Below, one piece after another: positions 47,905-56,433 of a stretch of DNA of 56,740 nucleotides (position 1 is the first letter of the stretch; the number at the start of each line of letters is the position of its first letter). Origin of the DNA: a bacterium. GTDB taxonomy: Bacteria; Elusimicrobiota; Elusimicrobia; Elusimicrobiales; UBA9959. Made by a program: the position numbers and the translations under genes. Where the stretch lies: positions 1 to 56,740 of the forward strand of contig JAJYJH010000014.1 of NCBI GenBank assembly GCA_021789695.1, written 5' to 3'. A model generated the notes under the pieces. That model made no database searches and was not told the DNA's origin. It saw only the letters and a program-made list of their open reading frames with translations.

Positions 47905-48336
47905 TTACACGCGGCGGGCTTTCGGGGGCCTGCAGCCGTTGTGCGGTATAGGGGTCACGTCCTTGATGGATACGACGTGGATGCCGCTCTGCGAGACAGC
48001 GCGTATCGCGGTCTCGCGGCCGGGGCCGGGGCCGCTGACGAAAACCATGGCCTGGCGCACGCCGTACTCGGCGGCGCGGGCCGCCGCCTTGGAAGCGGTG
48101 ATCTGCGCGGCGAAGGGAGTGCCCTTCTTCGTGCCGCGGAAGCCGTTGCCGCCGGAGGTGGACCAAGCTATCACACCGCCCTTCTCGTCGGTGAAGGTGA
48201 TGATCGTATTATTGAACGAGCAGTTCACATACACGCGGGCGAACGCTACGGTGCGGAGGCGGCGCCTGGGGGCGGCCTTCTGCTCGGGTTTCTTTGCCCC
48301 ATCCTGGGGCTGCTGGTTTTTGTTCTCTTCAGCCAT
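47905..48336 (-). CDS. rpsK: Small ribosomal subunit protein uS11
   Basis: 143 residues: a disordered basic N-terminus (MAEENKNQQPQDGAKKPEQK) then the S11 core ARVYVNCSFNNTIITFTDEK, GFRGTKKGTPFAAQ and the end DVTPIPHNGCRPPKARRV. The N-terminal extension is longer than usual. AGGAAGAT precedes the ATG. Confidence 0.97.
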   Translation of the reverse strand: MAEENKNQQPQDGAKKPEQKAAPRRRLRTVAFARVYVNCSFNNTIITFTDEKGGVIAWSTSGGNGFRGTKKGTPFAAQITASKAAARAAEYGVRQAMVFVSGPGPGRETAIRAVSQSGIHVVSIKDVTPIPHNGCRPPKARRV

Positions 48337-48365
48337 GGTCTTTGATCTTCCTTTTCGGTTTATTT

Positions 48366-48389
48366 CCCCCCCCGCCTTCGCGGAGGGGG
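48366..48389 (-). promoter_or_regulatory. Strong hairpin between rpsM and rpsK
   Basis: On the minus strand CCCCCTCCGC (48389-48380) pairs along ten positions (one T-G) with GCGGGGGGGG (48375-48366), loop GAAG. It is not followed by a T tract, so it is more likely a processing, stability or protein-binding element than a terminator. Confidence 0.5.
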
Positions 48390-48395
48390 CTGGCC

Positions 48396-48797
48396 TTACT
48401 TACCGCCCGGAGCGGCGGCGGCCGCTTTGCCGGAGGACCCCACAGTGCGGCGGCGGCCGCGGCGGGTGCGGGCGTTGGTGCGGGTGCGCTGGCCGCGCAC
48501 CGGCAGGTTCCTGCGGTGGCGGTATCCGCGGTAACTGTTAATCTCTACGTAGCGCTTCAGGTTCGCGGTGATCTCCCTGCGGAGCTCGCCCTCAACCTTG
48601 TACTCTTTGGAAATCACGGAGTTCAGCAGACCAACCTGGTCCTCGGTCAGGTCCTTGACCCTCATGTCGGGATTTATCTGATCGGCGAGGCCGGCCAAAA
48701 TCTTCTTCGCCATCGGCCGCCCTATGCCGTAGACATAAGCCAAAGCTATGATTATTTTCTTCTCTCTCGGTAAGTCCACACCTGCTATACGTGCCAT
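48396..48797 (-). CDS. rpsM: Small ribosomal subunit protein uS13
   Basis: 133 residues: [57 protein letters not shown] and [12 protein letters not shown], the S13 pattern. The C-terminus is Ala/Gly/Lys-rich. AAGGAGAAAG precedes the ATG. Confidence 0.97.
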   Translation of the reverse strand: MARIAGVDLPREKKIIIALAYVYGIGRPMAKKILAGLADQINPDMRVKDLTEDQVGLLNSVISKEYKVEGELRREITANLKRYVEINSYRGYRHRRNLPVRGQRTRTNARTRRGRRRTVGSSGKAAAAAPGGK

Positions 48798-48825
48798 ACT
48801 TTCTCCTTGCTGCTGTAATCGGTCA

Positions 48826-48850
48826 CCGGCTGACGCTGGTCACCAGCCGG
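48826..48850 (-). promoter_or_regulatory. Stem-loop between rpmJ and rpsM
   Basis: On the minus strand CCGGCTG (48850-48844) pairs with CAGCCGG (48832-48826) around an 11-base loop. The palindrome GGTGACC occurs twice nearby. No T tract follows. It could be a leader structure for ribosomal-protein control. Confidence 0.35.
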
Positions 48851-48854
48851 GGGC

Positions 48855-48968
48855 TCAGCCCTGGCGCTGCTTGTGGCGGGGATCGCCGCATATCACGCGC
48901 ACGACGCCCTTGCGCCTGACTATTTTGCACTTATTGCAAATCTTCTTAACGCTGGCTCTTACTTTCAT
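48855..48968 (-). CDS. rpmJ: Large ribosomal subunit protein bL36
   Basis: A 37-residue frame: [20 protein letters not shown] followed by [17 protein letters not shown]. The C-x2-C...C...H zinc ligands are all present, so it is the zinc-binding form. It lies between infA and rpsM, its usual place. Confidence 0.97.
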   Translation of the reverse strand: MKVRASVKKICNKCKIVRRKGVVRVICGDPRHKQRQG

Positions 48969-49006
48969 CGAAGCACCTCTGATCTTAATCGCGCCGCGGC
49001 GGCGGC

Positions 49007-49228
49007 TTATTTTTCTCTATAAACTATTCTGCCCTTACTGAGATCGTAAGGAGAAAGTTCCAGTTTCACCTTGTCGCCCGGCAGTATCTTGATGTGGTGT
49101 ATACGCATCTTGCCGGAGATGATGCCGAGTATAGTTTTGCCCGGTGCTATCTCCACCTTGAAAGTGGCGTTCGGAAGAGACTCCTTGACCACGCCTTCAA
49201 GCTCTATCTTGTCGCTGTTCTCGGCCAT
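49007..49228 (-). CDS. infA: Translation initiation factor IF-1
   Basis: 73 residues of OB fold: [40 protein letters not shown] and [23 protein letters not shown] box lies eight bases before the ATG and no Shine-Dalgarno is present, so infA could have its own near-leaderless transcript besides read-through from map. Confidence 0.97.
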   Translation of the reverse strand: MAENSDKIELEGVVKESLPNATFKVEIAPGKTILGIISGKMRIHHIKILPGDKVKLELSPYDLSKGRIVYREK

Positions 49229-49236
49229 ATTTATAT

Positions 49237-49242
49237 ATTATA
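49237..49242 (-). promoter_or_regulatory. TATAAT box eight bases before infA
   Basis: On the minus strand TTTTGTATAATATATAAATA leads to the ATG. It would give an internal promoter for infA-rpmJ-rpsM and the alpha operon, with at most one or two leader bases. Confidence 0.55.
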
Positions 49243-49267
49243 CAAAATGAGACCTTCTTCTCAGAAA

Positions 49268-50017
49268 CTATATCCTGCTAAGAATCTCGCAGCCATCCTC
49301 CGTAACGGCCACCGTATGCTCGTAATGGGCGGCCAGGCTCCCGTCGGCGGAGACCGCGGTCCACCCGTCGTTCTTCACCACCACTTCGGCACGCCCCAGG
49401 CATATCATCGGCTCTATCGCCAGCGTCATGCCGGACTTCAGGAGCGGCCCCGTCCCGGATCTGCCGAAGTTGGGAATCGAAGGCTCCTCATGCAGATGGC
49501 GCCCTATGCCGTGGCCCGTGAACTCGCGCACCACCGACATACCGTTGGCCTCCGCGTGCTCCTGCACTGCGTGGGAGACATCGCCCAGCCTGACCCCGGA
49601 CCTGACCTTCGAAAGCGCCAGTTCCAAAGAACGGCTAGTGACCTCCATCAGCTTCCTGGCTTGCGGGCTTATCACGCCGGCCGCCACAGTGAGGGCGGCG
49701 TCGCCGTAAAAACCGCCGCAGACGGCCCCCATGTCCAGGCTGACCACGTCTCCGTCGCGGACCACCCTCTTGGGAGTGGGGATGCCGTGCACTATTTCCT
49801 CGTTGATGGACACGCAGAGCGTGGCCGGATAACCACGGTAACCGAGAAAGGCCGGCACGGCGCCCAGCTCGCGCACGCGCCGCTCCGCGAACCTGTCGAG
49901 CTCCGCCGTGGTGACCCCCGGTTTCACGAGGGGTTTCAGCTCGGCGAGGACCTCCGCCACGATGCGCGAGGCCCGCCGCATGACCTCTATCTCCGCCAGA
50001 GTCTTAATCTCTATCAC
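49268..50017 (-). CDS. map: Methionine aminopeptidase, type I
   Basis: Map removes N-terminal Met from new proteins. The 249-residue enzyme shows VSLDMGAVCGGFYGDAALTV (metal Asp pair), GHGIGRHLHEEPSIPNFG (metal His) and MTLAIEPMI, and a final Glu in VAVTEDGCEIL. Its ATG overlaps the adk stop as ATGA. Confidence 0.96.
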   Translation of the reverse strand: MIEIKTLAEIEVMRRASRIVAEVLAELKPLVKPGVTTAELDRFAERRVRELGAVPAFLGYRGYPATLCVSINEEIVHGIPTPKRVVRDGDVVSLDMGAVCGGFYGDAALTVAAGVISPQARKLMEVTSRSLELALSKVRSGVRLGDVSHAVQEHAEANGMSVVREFTGHGIGRHLHEEPSIPNFGRSGTGPLLKSGMTLAIEPMICLGRAEVVVKNDGWTAVSADGSLAAHYEHTVAVTEDGCEILSRI

Positions 50018-50655
50018 GGCCGGCGCAGCATGGAGGAAAGTTTTTCCGCCACCGTCTCCGGCGGCAGGGAACCGTCCGCCTCGTAGAAATTGCCGGAGGC
50101 CCTGTAGTAGGCCAGCAACGGTTCGGTCTGGTCCCTGTATACCTGCAGGCGCCGCTCGATCACGGCGGGCTTGTCATCGTCGCGCGTCACCAGTCCCTTG
50201 CCGCAGGCGTCGCAAACGCCTTCCTTCGCCGGCGGGGCCGAGATGACGTTATAGATCCTGCCGCAGCCGGAGCAGGTGCGCCTGGCGCTCAGGCGCCGCC
50301 CCACCTCCGCCTCCGGCACGTTGAGAAAGAGCACCGCATCTATCGCCTGACCACGCGTACCGAACCAGCTGTCCAGCCCCTCGGCCTGTTCCACCGTGCG
50401 GGGAAAGCCGTCGAACAGCAGTCCGCGAGTCTCGGCGCCGAGCCTGGCCTTGAGCACATCGAGCACCAGCCTGTCCGGGACTAGGCGGCCGGCGTTAAGG
50501 TAACCCGCTACCTCCTGCCCGAGGGCGGTCTTCTTCGCCAGCTCCTCGCGGAAGATGTCGCCGGTGGAGACGTGGAACATGCCGAGTTTCTGAGAAAGAA
50601 CCTTCGCCTGAGTCCCCTTGCCGGAACCCGGATACCCCAATAAAATCACGTTCAT
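50014..50655 (-). CDS. adk: Adenylate kinase, zinc-LID type
   Basis: Adk interconverts ATP+AMP and 2 ADP. The 213-residue protein shows LLGYPGSGKGTQAKVLSQKL (P-loop), STGDIFREELAKKT, LFDGFPRTVEQAEGLD, and a LID with a CSGC...CDAC zinc site. It sits between secY and map, the common position. Confidence 0.96.
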   Translation of the reverse strand: MNVILLGYPGSGKGTQAKVLSQKLGMFHVSTGDIFREELAKKTALGQEVAGYLNAGRLVPDRLVLDVLKARLGAETRGLLFDGFPRTVEQAEGLDSWFGTRGQAIDAVLFLNVPEAEVGRRLSARRTCSGCGRIYNVISAPPAKEGVCDACGKGLVTRDDDKPAVIERRLQVYRDQTEPLLAYYRASGNFYEADGSLPPETVAEKLSSMLRRP

Positions 50656-50691
50656 GCTTTTCTCCGGACCTCCGGCCGCGCGAGGCCCCGC

Positions 50692-52023
50692 TCAGCTGCC
50701 CACGTTAAACCAGCGGCCCTTTATCTTGGAGTTCTTGTAGAAGCCCTCGTAGTTCCGCATCACCAGGTGCGCCTCCGTCTGCGCGATCGTATCGAGGGCG
50801 ACGCCCACGACAATCAGCAGCGAGGTCCCGCCGAAGTAGAACGGCACGTTGAACTTGGCGCGCAGGTAGTCCGGCAGCACGGCTATAGCGGACACGAAGA
50901 TGGCGCCACCCAGCGTTATCCGGTTCAGCACCCATTCTATGTGGGAGGCCGTCGGCTCTCCCGGCCGGATTCCGGGGATGAAACCGCCCCACTTTTTCAT
51001 GTTATCCGCCAGGTCCTTCGGGTTGATGCTGACGGAGTTATAGAAGTAGCAAAAGAAGATAATCAGCGCCACGTAGATTACTTGGTAGAGCATACTGGTG
51101 CGGTTCAGCCAGTTCATCATCGTCTGCGCCCAGACCGCCTGCGGGTTGAAGGAGCCGATCGTATACGGAACGCTGAGCAGCGACACCGCGAAGATGACGG
51201 CGATGACTCCGGACTGGTCCACCTTCAGCGGCAGGAACGTGGAGGCGCCGCCGTACATCTTACGGCCCACCATGCGCTGCGCGTATTGCACCGGGATCTT
51301 GCGCTGCGCCGTTTCTACCCAGACCACGAAGGCCATAATCAGCAGCACCATCGCGAAGATGGCCAGACCGGAGAGCAGGCTTATTTCGTCTATCTGGATC
51401 AGCTTGATCATGCCCATCACGGCGCCGGGCAGGCGGTCGACAATCCCGGCGAAGATAATCAGCGAGATGCCGTTGCCTATGCCGCGCTCGGTCATCTGCT
51501 CGCCGAGCCACATCACGAAAACCGTGCCGGTCACAAGCGTCAACACCGTCGTAAAGTAGAAGGAGAACGTCGGGTTGATGACCACCTGTGGGCCGTTTCC
51601 GCCGGCGCCCATCTTGGTCAGCGCTATCGTCAGGCCCAGGGACTGGATGATGGCCAGCAGCAACGTGAACCAGCGCGTGTACTGCGTTATCTTCTTCTGA
51701 CCTGTCTGCCCTTCCTTAGCCAGGCGGTCGAGAGCCGGGAACACATGCGCGCCCTGCACCAGGCTGACGATGATGGAGGCGTTGATGTACGGCATCACGC
51801 CCATCGAGAAGATGGAGAAGCGGCTCAGGGCCCCTCCGGAGAAGATGTCCAGGAAGCCCAGCAGCGAGCCTTTCTGCGCCTCGAAGAAGGCCTGCAGAGC
51901 CGCAGTGTTGATGCCGGGAATCGGTATGGAGGCGCCCAGCCTGTAAACGGCCAGCGCGATCATCACGTAGATTATCCGCTTTTTAAGGTCTTCTATCTTA
52001 AAAATGTCGGTTATCTGCTGCAT
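50692..52023 (-). CDS. secY: Protein translocase subunit SecY
   Basis: SecY is the channel of the Sec translocon. The protein (443 residues from ATG 52023) has ten membrane helices with SIPIPGINTAALQAFF, GGALSRFSIFSMGVMPYINA and IIVSLVQG in the first half, IRPGEPTASHIEWVLNRITL in the second, and a basic C-terminal end. The ATG overlaps the rplO stop as TAATG; the longer open frame only shadows rplO. Confidence 0.97.
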   Translation of the reverse strand: MQQITDIFKIEDLKKRIIYVMIALAVYRLGASIPIPGINTAALQAFFEAQKGSLLGFLDIFSGGALSRFSIFSMGVMPYINASIIVSLVQGAHVFPALDRLAKEGQTGQKKITQYTRWFTLLLAIIQSLGLTIALTKMGAGGNGPQVVINPTFSFYFTTVLTLVTGTVFVMWLGEQMTERGIGNGISLIIFAGIVDRLPGAVMGMIKLIQIDEISLLSGLAIFAMVLLIMAFVVWVETAQRKIPVQYAQRMVGRKMYGGASTFLPLKVDQSGVIAVIFAVSLLSVPYTIGSFNPQAVWAQTMMNWLNRTSMLYQVIYVALIIFFCYFYNSVSINPKDLADNMKKWGGFIPGIRPGEPTASHIEWVLNRITLGGAIFVSAIAVLPDYLRAKFNVPFYFGGTSLLIVVGVALDTIAQTEAHLVMRNYEGFYKNSKIKGRWFNVGS

Positions 52024-52493
52024 TATTTCGTATCCGTTTTGAGAGCCTCTATCAGGGCGGCCTTGCCGCCGGCCTTCTCTATCTTCTCCTTGGCGGAAGC
52101 GGAGAAAGCGTGCGCCTTCACGGTCAGGGCCTTCTTCAGCTCGCCGTCGCCGAGCACTTTTATCAGTTCCGGCTTCTTCACCAGGCGGGCTTTGACCATG
52201 GCCTCGGGGGTGACCTCGGCGCCGGCCTTGAAAATCTTCTCCAGCGACGAGACGTTCACCCACTGGTACTCGGTGCGGAACTGCACGTTGTTGAAGCCGC
52301 TCTTCGGGATGCGGCGGAGCAGCGGCAACTGGCCGCCCTCGAACCCGTCCGGCTTGGAGCCGCCAGAGGTGGAGTTCTGGCCCTTCTGGCCGCGCGTGGA
52401 GGTCTGTCCGTGACCGGAACCCTGTCCGGTGCCGAGGCGCTTCTTTCTGTGAGAGGAACCGGGCTTAGGCTTGAGATTGTTCAGTCCGACCAT
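52023..52493 (-). CDS. rplO: Large ribosomal subunit protein uL15
   Basis: 156 residues: VGLNNLKPKPGSSHRKKRLG, TGQGSGHGQTSTRGQKGQNS, FEGGQLPLLRRIPKSGFNN and a C-terminal domain with AHAFSASAKEKIEKAGG. It directly follows rpsE; rpmD, which normally lies between them, is absent (43-base gap). Confidence 0.97.
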   Translation of the reverse strand: MVGLNNLKPKPGSSHRKKRLGTGQGSGHGQTSTRGQKGQNSTSGGSKPDGFEGGQLPLLRRIPKSGFNNVQFRTEYQWVNVSSLEKIFKAGAEVTPEAMVKARLVKKPELIKVLGDGELKKALTVKAHAFSASAKEKIEKAGGKAALIEALKTDTK

Positions 52494-52536
52494 AATGTTT
52501 CTCCTGTTCGCTTCTGGATCGTTTACGGCTGGCGGC

Positions 52537-53088
52537 TCACTCGCGGCCGCGGATCTTCATGACCTCGTCCCTGGTCTTGAGCCTCTTCAGCGCGTCGACG
52601 GTGGCGTAAACGGCGTTGAAAGCGTTTCGGGTGCCAAGGTTCTTCGTCAGGATGTTCTTGACGCCGGCGGCCTCGAGGACCGCGCGCACTCCGCCGCCGG
52701 CTATCAGTCCGGTGCCGCCCACGGCGGGCTTCATCCAGACCTTGCCGGAGCCGAACTTGCCCTCCACCTCGTGCGGGATTGTAGAGTTCTCTATCGGGAA
52801 CTGGAACATGTCCTTGCGGGCGCCGGCGGTGCCTTTCTGTATGGCCCCCTGCACTTCGTTGGACTTGCCCAGACCCACGCCGACCTTGCCGTTGCTGTCG
52901 CCGACGACCACCAGGGCGTTGAAAGAGAAGCGCTTGCCGCCCTTGACAACCTTGGTCACGCGGTTGATGACTACGGTCACTATCTTTTCCTCTTTGACGT
53001 CCTTCAGGTCGAGTTCCATCGGCTCGGGGGACTTGCCCTGGGCGTTGAGTTCCTTGCTGGTCTTGAGCTGTTTCTGGTTTCTGAGCAT
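52537..53088 (-). CDS. rpsE: Small ribosomal subunit protein uS5
   Basis: 183 residues: [40 protein letters not shown] and [20 protein letters not shown], the S5 signatures. An N-terminal basic stretch of about 30 residues precedes the core. Confidence 0.97.
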   Translation of the reverse strand: MLRNQKQLKTSKELNAQGKSPEPMELDLKDVKEEKIVTVVINRVTKVVKGGKRFSFNALVVVGDSNGKVGVGLGKSNEVQGAIQKGTAGARKDMFQFPIENSTIPHEVEGKFGSGKVWMKPAVGGTGLIAGGGVRAVLEAAGVKNILTKNLGTRNAFNAVYATVDALKRLKTRDEVMKIRGRE

Positions 53089-53101
53089 TTTGGCTTCCCC
53101 C

Positions 53102-53464
53102 TTAGAATTTCAGGCCGGCCTCGCGGGCCGCGTCGGCCAGCGCCTTGATGCGGCCATGGTAAATCCGGCCGCCGCGGTCGAAGCAGACCTCGGTCACGCC
53201 CTTCGCGATGGCGCGCTTGGCCAGCAGCCCTCCCACCACCTTGGCGGAATCGATGCTTTTGCCGGACTTCAACTTGCCCTTCAGCTCCTTGTCCTGGCTG
53301 GAGGCGGCCGCCATCGTTACGCCCTTCACGTCGTCAACGACCTGCGCGTAGATGTTCTTCGCGCCGCGGTAGACGCTCAGGCGCGGCCTCTTGATTCCGT
53401 TCTCTAACAGATTACGGCGGGAGCGGGCCTTGCGGAATTCGTATCTTTCCTGTTTGCTTATCAT
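53102..53464 (-). CDS. rplR: Large ribosomal subunit protein uL18
   Basis: 120 residues: [40 protein letters not shown] and [20 protein letters not shown], the L18 (5S rRNA-binding) pattern. Confidence 0.97.
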   Translation of the reverse strand: MISKQERYEFRKARSRRNLLENGIKRPRLSVYRGAKNIYAQVVDDVKGVTMAAASSQDKELKGKLKSGKSIDSAKVVGGLLAKRAIAKGVTEVCFDRGGRIYHGRIKALADAAREAGLKF

Positions 53465-53504
53465 TGGGTCTTTCCTTATTCCTCTGAATTGCTCTTAGCG
53501 CCCG

Positions 53505-54071
53505 TTATTTCTTGGCCGCGCCGGCGCTGGCGCCCGCGGCGGTCTTGCCGGCCTTGCGGATGATGTGCTCGCCCTGGTACTTTATGCCGGTGCCCTTATA
53601 GGGCTCTGGGCGCTTGATCCTCTTGATCTGGGCGGCCAGGTTGCCGACGGCCTCCCGGTCTATGCCCTTTATCGTAAGCACGGTCTGCTTTGGATCGAAT
53701 GACATCTTGATGCCGGGCGGGATGTCCATTATCACGGGATGCGAGAAGCCGAGAGTGAGCGAAACTTTGGCCCCCTCCACGGCGCCCTTAAAGCCCACGC
53801 CGCTTATCTCAAGCACCTTCTCGAACTCCTTGGTCACGCCGGCCACCATATTGTTGATGCGCGCGCGGGCGGTGCCGAACAGCGCGCCCTTGTCCTGGGC
53901 GCCCTGGGCCACGCTGACGTTGATTATGTTGCCGGCTACCGCGGCGTTGATGCCCTCCGGCAGCCCGTAGGAGAGCTTGCCGAGCGGGCCCTCGACGAGG
54001 ACGCTGCGGCCGTCGACACGGGCCTTCACCTTGTCGGACATCTGAATGGGTTTTTTTCCGATTCTGCTCAT
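53505..54071 (-). CDS. rplF: Large ribosomal subunit protein uL6
   Basis: 188 residues: SRIGKKPIQMSDKVKARVDG, GLPEGINAAVAG, GVGFKGAVEGAKVSLTLGFS and a C-terminus with RIKRPEPYKGTGIKY (L6 signature). An Ala-rich tail of about 12 residues follows. Confidence 0.97.
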   Translation of the reverse strand: MSRIGKKPIQMSDKVKARVDGRSVLVEGPLGKLSYGLPEGINAAVAGNIINVSVAQGAQDKGALFGTARARINNMVAGVTKEFEKVLEISGVGFKGAVEGAKVSLTLGFSHPVIMDIPPGIKMSFDPKQTVLTIKGIDREAVGNLAAQIKRIKRPEPYKGTGIKYQGEHIIRKAGKTAAGASAGAAKK

Positions 54072-54095
54072 GGTTTTACCTCTCGTATCTCGCGG

Positions 54096-54503
54096 TTACC
54101 ACACTTGGCAGAGCACTTCTCCGCCAAGTTTCTGCTTCTTGGCCTCGGCGTCTGTCAGCAGGCCCCTGGAGGTGGAAACTATCGTCACGCCGAACGCCGC
54201 GCGCACGCGCGGCAGTTCCTCGTGGCCGCGATAGACGCGCAGGCCGGGCTTCGACACGCGGCGCAGCCCGTTAATGACGGGCTGCTTGTCCTGCGTGTAC
54301 TTCAGCGTGATGCGGATTACTCCGCGCCGGTCGATAGTCTTGTCCAGCTTCGGGTCGAGAACTTTGAAATTGGAGACGAAGCCCTCGTCTTTGAGCAGTT
54401 TCACCAGCCCGGCCTTGATGCCGGAGAACGGCACGTCCACTCGTTCCTTCTTCTTGGCGGTGGCGTTCTTGATTGCCGCGAGCATATTAGATATCGGGTC
54501 CAT
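54096..54503 (-). CDS. rpsH: Small ribosomal subunit protein uS8
   Basis: 135 residues: MDPISNMLAAIKNATAKKKE, VLDPKLDKTIDRRGVIRITL and FGVTIVSTSRGLLTDAEAKK, then GGEVLCQVW, the S8 end. In E. coli S8 is the spc operon repressor. Confidence 0.97.
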   Translation of the reverse strand: MDPISNMLAAIKNATAKKKERVDVPFSGIKAGLVKLLKDEGFVSNFKVLDPKLDKTIDRRGVIRITLKYTQDKQPVINGLRRVSKPGLRVYRGHEELPRVRAAFGVTIVSTSRGLLTDAEAKKQKLGGEVLCQVW

Positions 54504-54530
54504 TAGTTTCTCTCCTTCCTTGAATTCGCG

Positions 54531-54716
54531 TTACCAGCTGGACTTCTTGAGGCCGGGGATCAGGCCCTCGTGCGCCATCTTGCGCAGGCAGATCCTGCAG
54601 AGGCCGAAGTCCCTGTAGTAGCCGCGCGGCCTGCCGCAGATCTGGCAGCGGTTGCGGAAGCGCGTAGAGAACTTCTGTGGTTTGCGCATCTTCGCCATCC
54701 AAGCGTATGTAGCCAT
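54531..54716 (-). CDS. rpsN: Small ribosomal subunit protein uS14, zinc type
   Basis: 61 residues with [20 protein letters not shown], a complete zinc-binding CxxC-x12-CxxC, and the end [14 protein letters not shown]. This short zinc form is the one expected outside proteobacterial-type C-minus S14. Confidence 0.97.
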   Translation of the reverse strand: MATYAWMAKMRKPQKFSTRFRNRCQICGRPRGYYRDFGLCRICLRKMAHEGLIPGLKKSSW

Positions 54717-54742
54717 TTCTTTCTCCTGTGTCCTCGGTTAAA

Positions 54743-55435
54743 TTACTTTTTCGCCTCGGGCTTCCTGAACGGCATGCCCATATACTCGAGCAGCGCCTTG
54801 CCCTTCTTGTCGTCGCCGGCGGTGGTCACGAACGTGATGTTCATGCCGCGCGCCTTCGGGGACTTCTCCATGTTGACCTCCGGGAAGATGTGGTGCTCCT
54901 TGAGGCCGATGTTGAGGTTGCCGCGGCCGTCGAAAAAGCGCGGGTCAAAGCCCTGAAAGTCGCGGATGCGCGGCACGGACAGCGAAACGAACCTGTCGAA
55001 GAACTCGTACATACGGGTGCCGCGCAGCGTCACGCGCACGCCTATCGGCATGCCCTCCCGCAGCTTGAAGTTGGAAATTGACTTTTTAGCCTTGCGTATC
55101 TGCGGGGCCTGGCCGGAAATCAGCATCAGGTCCTCTTTCGCCAGATCGATGGCCTGCACGTTCTCCTTGGCCTCGGACACGCCGATATTGATGACGATCT
55201 TCGTCACCTTCGGGCAGGCCATCGGAGAGGAAAGAGAGAAATCTTTCATCAGGGCAGGCTGCACCTTCTCGCGGTAGGCAGCGGCCAGGCGCACCGTGTA
55301 GCCCTTGGGCATAGGAGCCACCGCGCCCTTCGGGATTTCGGTCAGCTGCAGCTTCTGCTGCACGTACTCCTTCTTCGGCGCCTTCGGCGCCTTCGCCTGC
55401 TTCTCAGTTCCTTCTTTAGCGGTTTCTTTCGCCAT
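54743..55435 (-). CDS. rplE: Large ribosomal subunit protein uL5 with an N-terminal extension
   Basis: The L5 core starts near YTVRLAAAYREKVQPALMKD and shows SPMACPKVTKIVINIGVSEA, GQAPQIRKAKKSISNFKLRE, GMPIGVRVTLRG and NIGLKEHHIFPEV. Before it lies a Lys/Ala/Glu/Pro-rich tail of about 48 residues that is not part of typical uL5. The ATG at 55435 has AGAGG eight bases upstream; a GTG three codons earlier is less likely. Confidence 0.96.
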   Translation of the reverse strand: MAKETAKEGTEKQAKAPKAPKKEYVQQKLQLTEIPKGAVAPMPKGYTVRLAAAYREKVQPALMKDFSLSSPMACPKVTKIVINIGVSEAKENVQAIDLAKEDLMLISGQAPQIRKAKKSISNFKLREGMPIGVRVTLRGTRMYEFFDRFVSLSVPRIRDFQGFDPRFFDGRGNLNIGLKEHHIFPEVNMEKSPKARGMNITFVTTAGDDKKGKALLEYMGMPFRKPEAKK

Positions 55436-55447
55436 TGTGAGCACCTC

Positions 55448-55756
55448 TTAAACTATAGTTTCGCCGCACTTCTTGCAGGCGCGCAGTTTCTCGCCGCCCT
55501 GGACGACGGCCTTTACGCGGACCGGCTTGCCGCACTTGGGGCAAACCAGTTGCACGTTGGAAATGGACAGCGGGGCCTCCACCTTGTGGATGCCGCCGGG
55601 CTTGTCCTGGGTGGTCTTCTTGTGCTTGGAGACGATGTTGATCCCCATTACCACCACCTTGCGCTCGGCCGGCAGGATCTCCTTGACCTCGCCCTTCTTG
55701 CCCTTGTCCTTGCCGGCTATCACTATAACGGTGTCTTTCTTCTTGAGTTTCAGCAT
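55448..55756 (-). CDS. rplX: Large ribosomal subunit protein uL24, zinc type
   Basis: 102 residues: KKKDTVIVIAGKDKGKKGEV (KOW), MGINIVSKHKKTTQDKPGG and the C-terminal CPKCGKPVRV...CKKCG pair typical of zinc-carrying L24. Confidence 0.97.
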   Translation of the reverse strand: MLKLKKKDTVIVIAGKDKGKKGEVKEILPAERKVVVMGINIVSKHKKTTQDKPGGIHKVEAPLSISNVQLVCPKCGKPVRVKAVVQGGEKLRACKKCGETIV

Positions 55757-55769
55757 AATTTCCGCCTTA

Positions 55770-56138
55770 TCAGATAACTTCGGGCGCGAGCGAGACGATT
55801 TTCAGGAAGTTCTTGCCGCGCAGCTCGCGGGCCACGGGCCCGAAGACGCGCGTACCCTTGGGTTCGCCGTTGTCGTCTATCACGCAGGCCGCGTTGTCGT
55901 CGAAGCGTATATAGGAGCCGTCAGGCCTGCGCGCCTCTCTGCTGACACGCACCACAACGGCCTTCACAACGTCGCCCTTCTTGATGGCGGCGTGCGGGAT
56001 GGCGTCGCGGACCGAGCAGACTATCGTGTCGCCGATGGAAGCGTACTTGCGGTAGCTGCCGCCGTTGACGTGGAAGCACTGCAACTTCCTGGCGCCGGAG
56101 TTATCGGCGACGTTGAGGATGGTTCTGAGCTGTATCAT
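55770..56138 (-). CDS. rplN: Large ribosomal subunit protein uL14
   Basis: 122 residues: [40 protein letters not shown] and [20 protein letters not shown], the L14 signature order. Confidence 0.98.
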   Translation of the reverse strand: MIQLRTILNVADNSGARKLQCFHVNGGSYRKYASIGDTIVCSVRDAIPHAAIKKGDVVKAVVVRVSREARRPDGSYIRFDDNAACVIDDNGEPKGTRVFGPVARELRGKNFLKIVSLAPEVI

Positions 56139-56160
56139 GTTCTATCTCCCCGGGGCCGCC

Positions 56161-56433
56161 TCAGCGGGCGGCCTTCTCCAGTATGCGCACTACGCGCCAG
56201 CGCTTCAGCGCCGACAGCGGGCGGGTGGCGGCGATCTCCACCAGGTCGCCCATCTTCGACTCGTTGGTCTCGTCGTGAGCGTAGAACTTTCGGTGGCGCC
56301 GGAGGGTCTTGTCGTAGACCGGGTGACTGATCACGTGGTTGACGCTGATTACGCGGGTCTTAGTCATCTTGTCGGACACGACCACGCCGCGCAGCAGTTT
56401 GCGCTTGGCTCTTTTTTCGGTGTTCTCGGTCAT
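56161..56433 (-). CDS. rpsQ: Small ribosomal subunit protein uS17
   Basis: 90 residues: KRKLLRGVVVSDKMTKTRVI and HPVYDKTLRRHRKFYAHDET, then GDLVEIAATRPLSALKRWRV, the S17 order. Its ATG overlaps the rpmC stop as ATGA. Confidence 0.97.
   Translation of the reverse strand: MTENTEKRAKRKLLRGVVVSDKMTKTRVISVNHVISHPVYDKTLRRHRKFYAHDETNESKMGDLVEIAATRPLSALKRWRVVRILEKAAR

Noticed and set aside
50767-52413. 548-codon open frame opposite secY and rplO
   Set aside because: It is antisense to two universal genes; its first part is a His/Arg-rich shadow.
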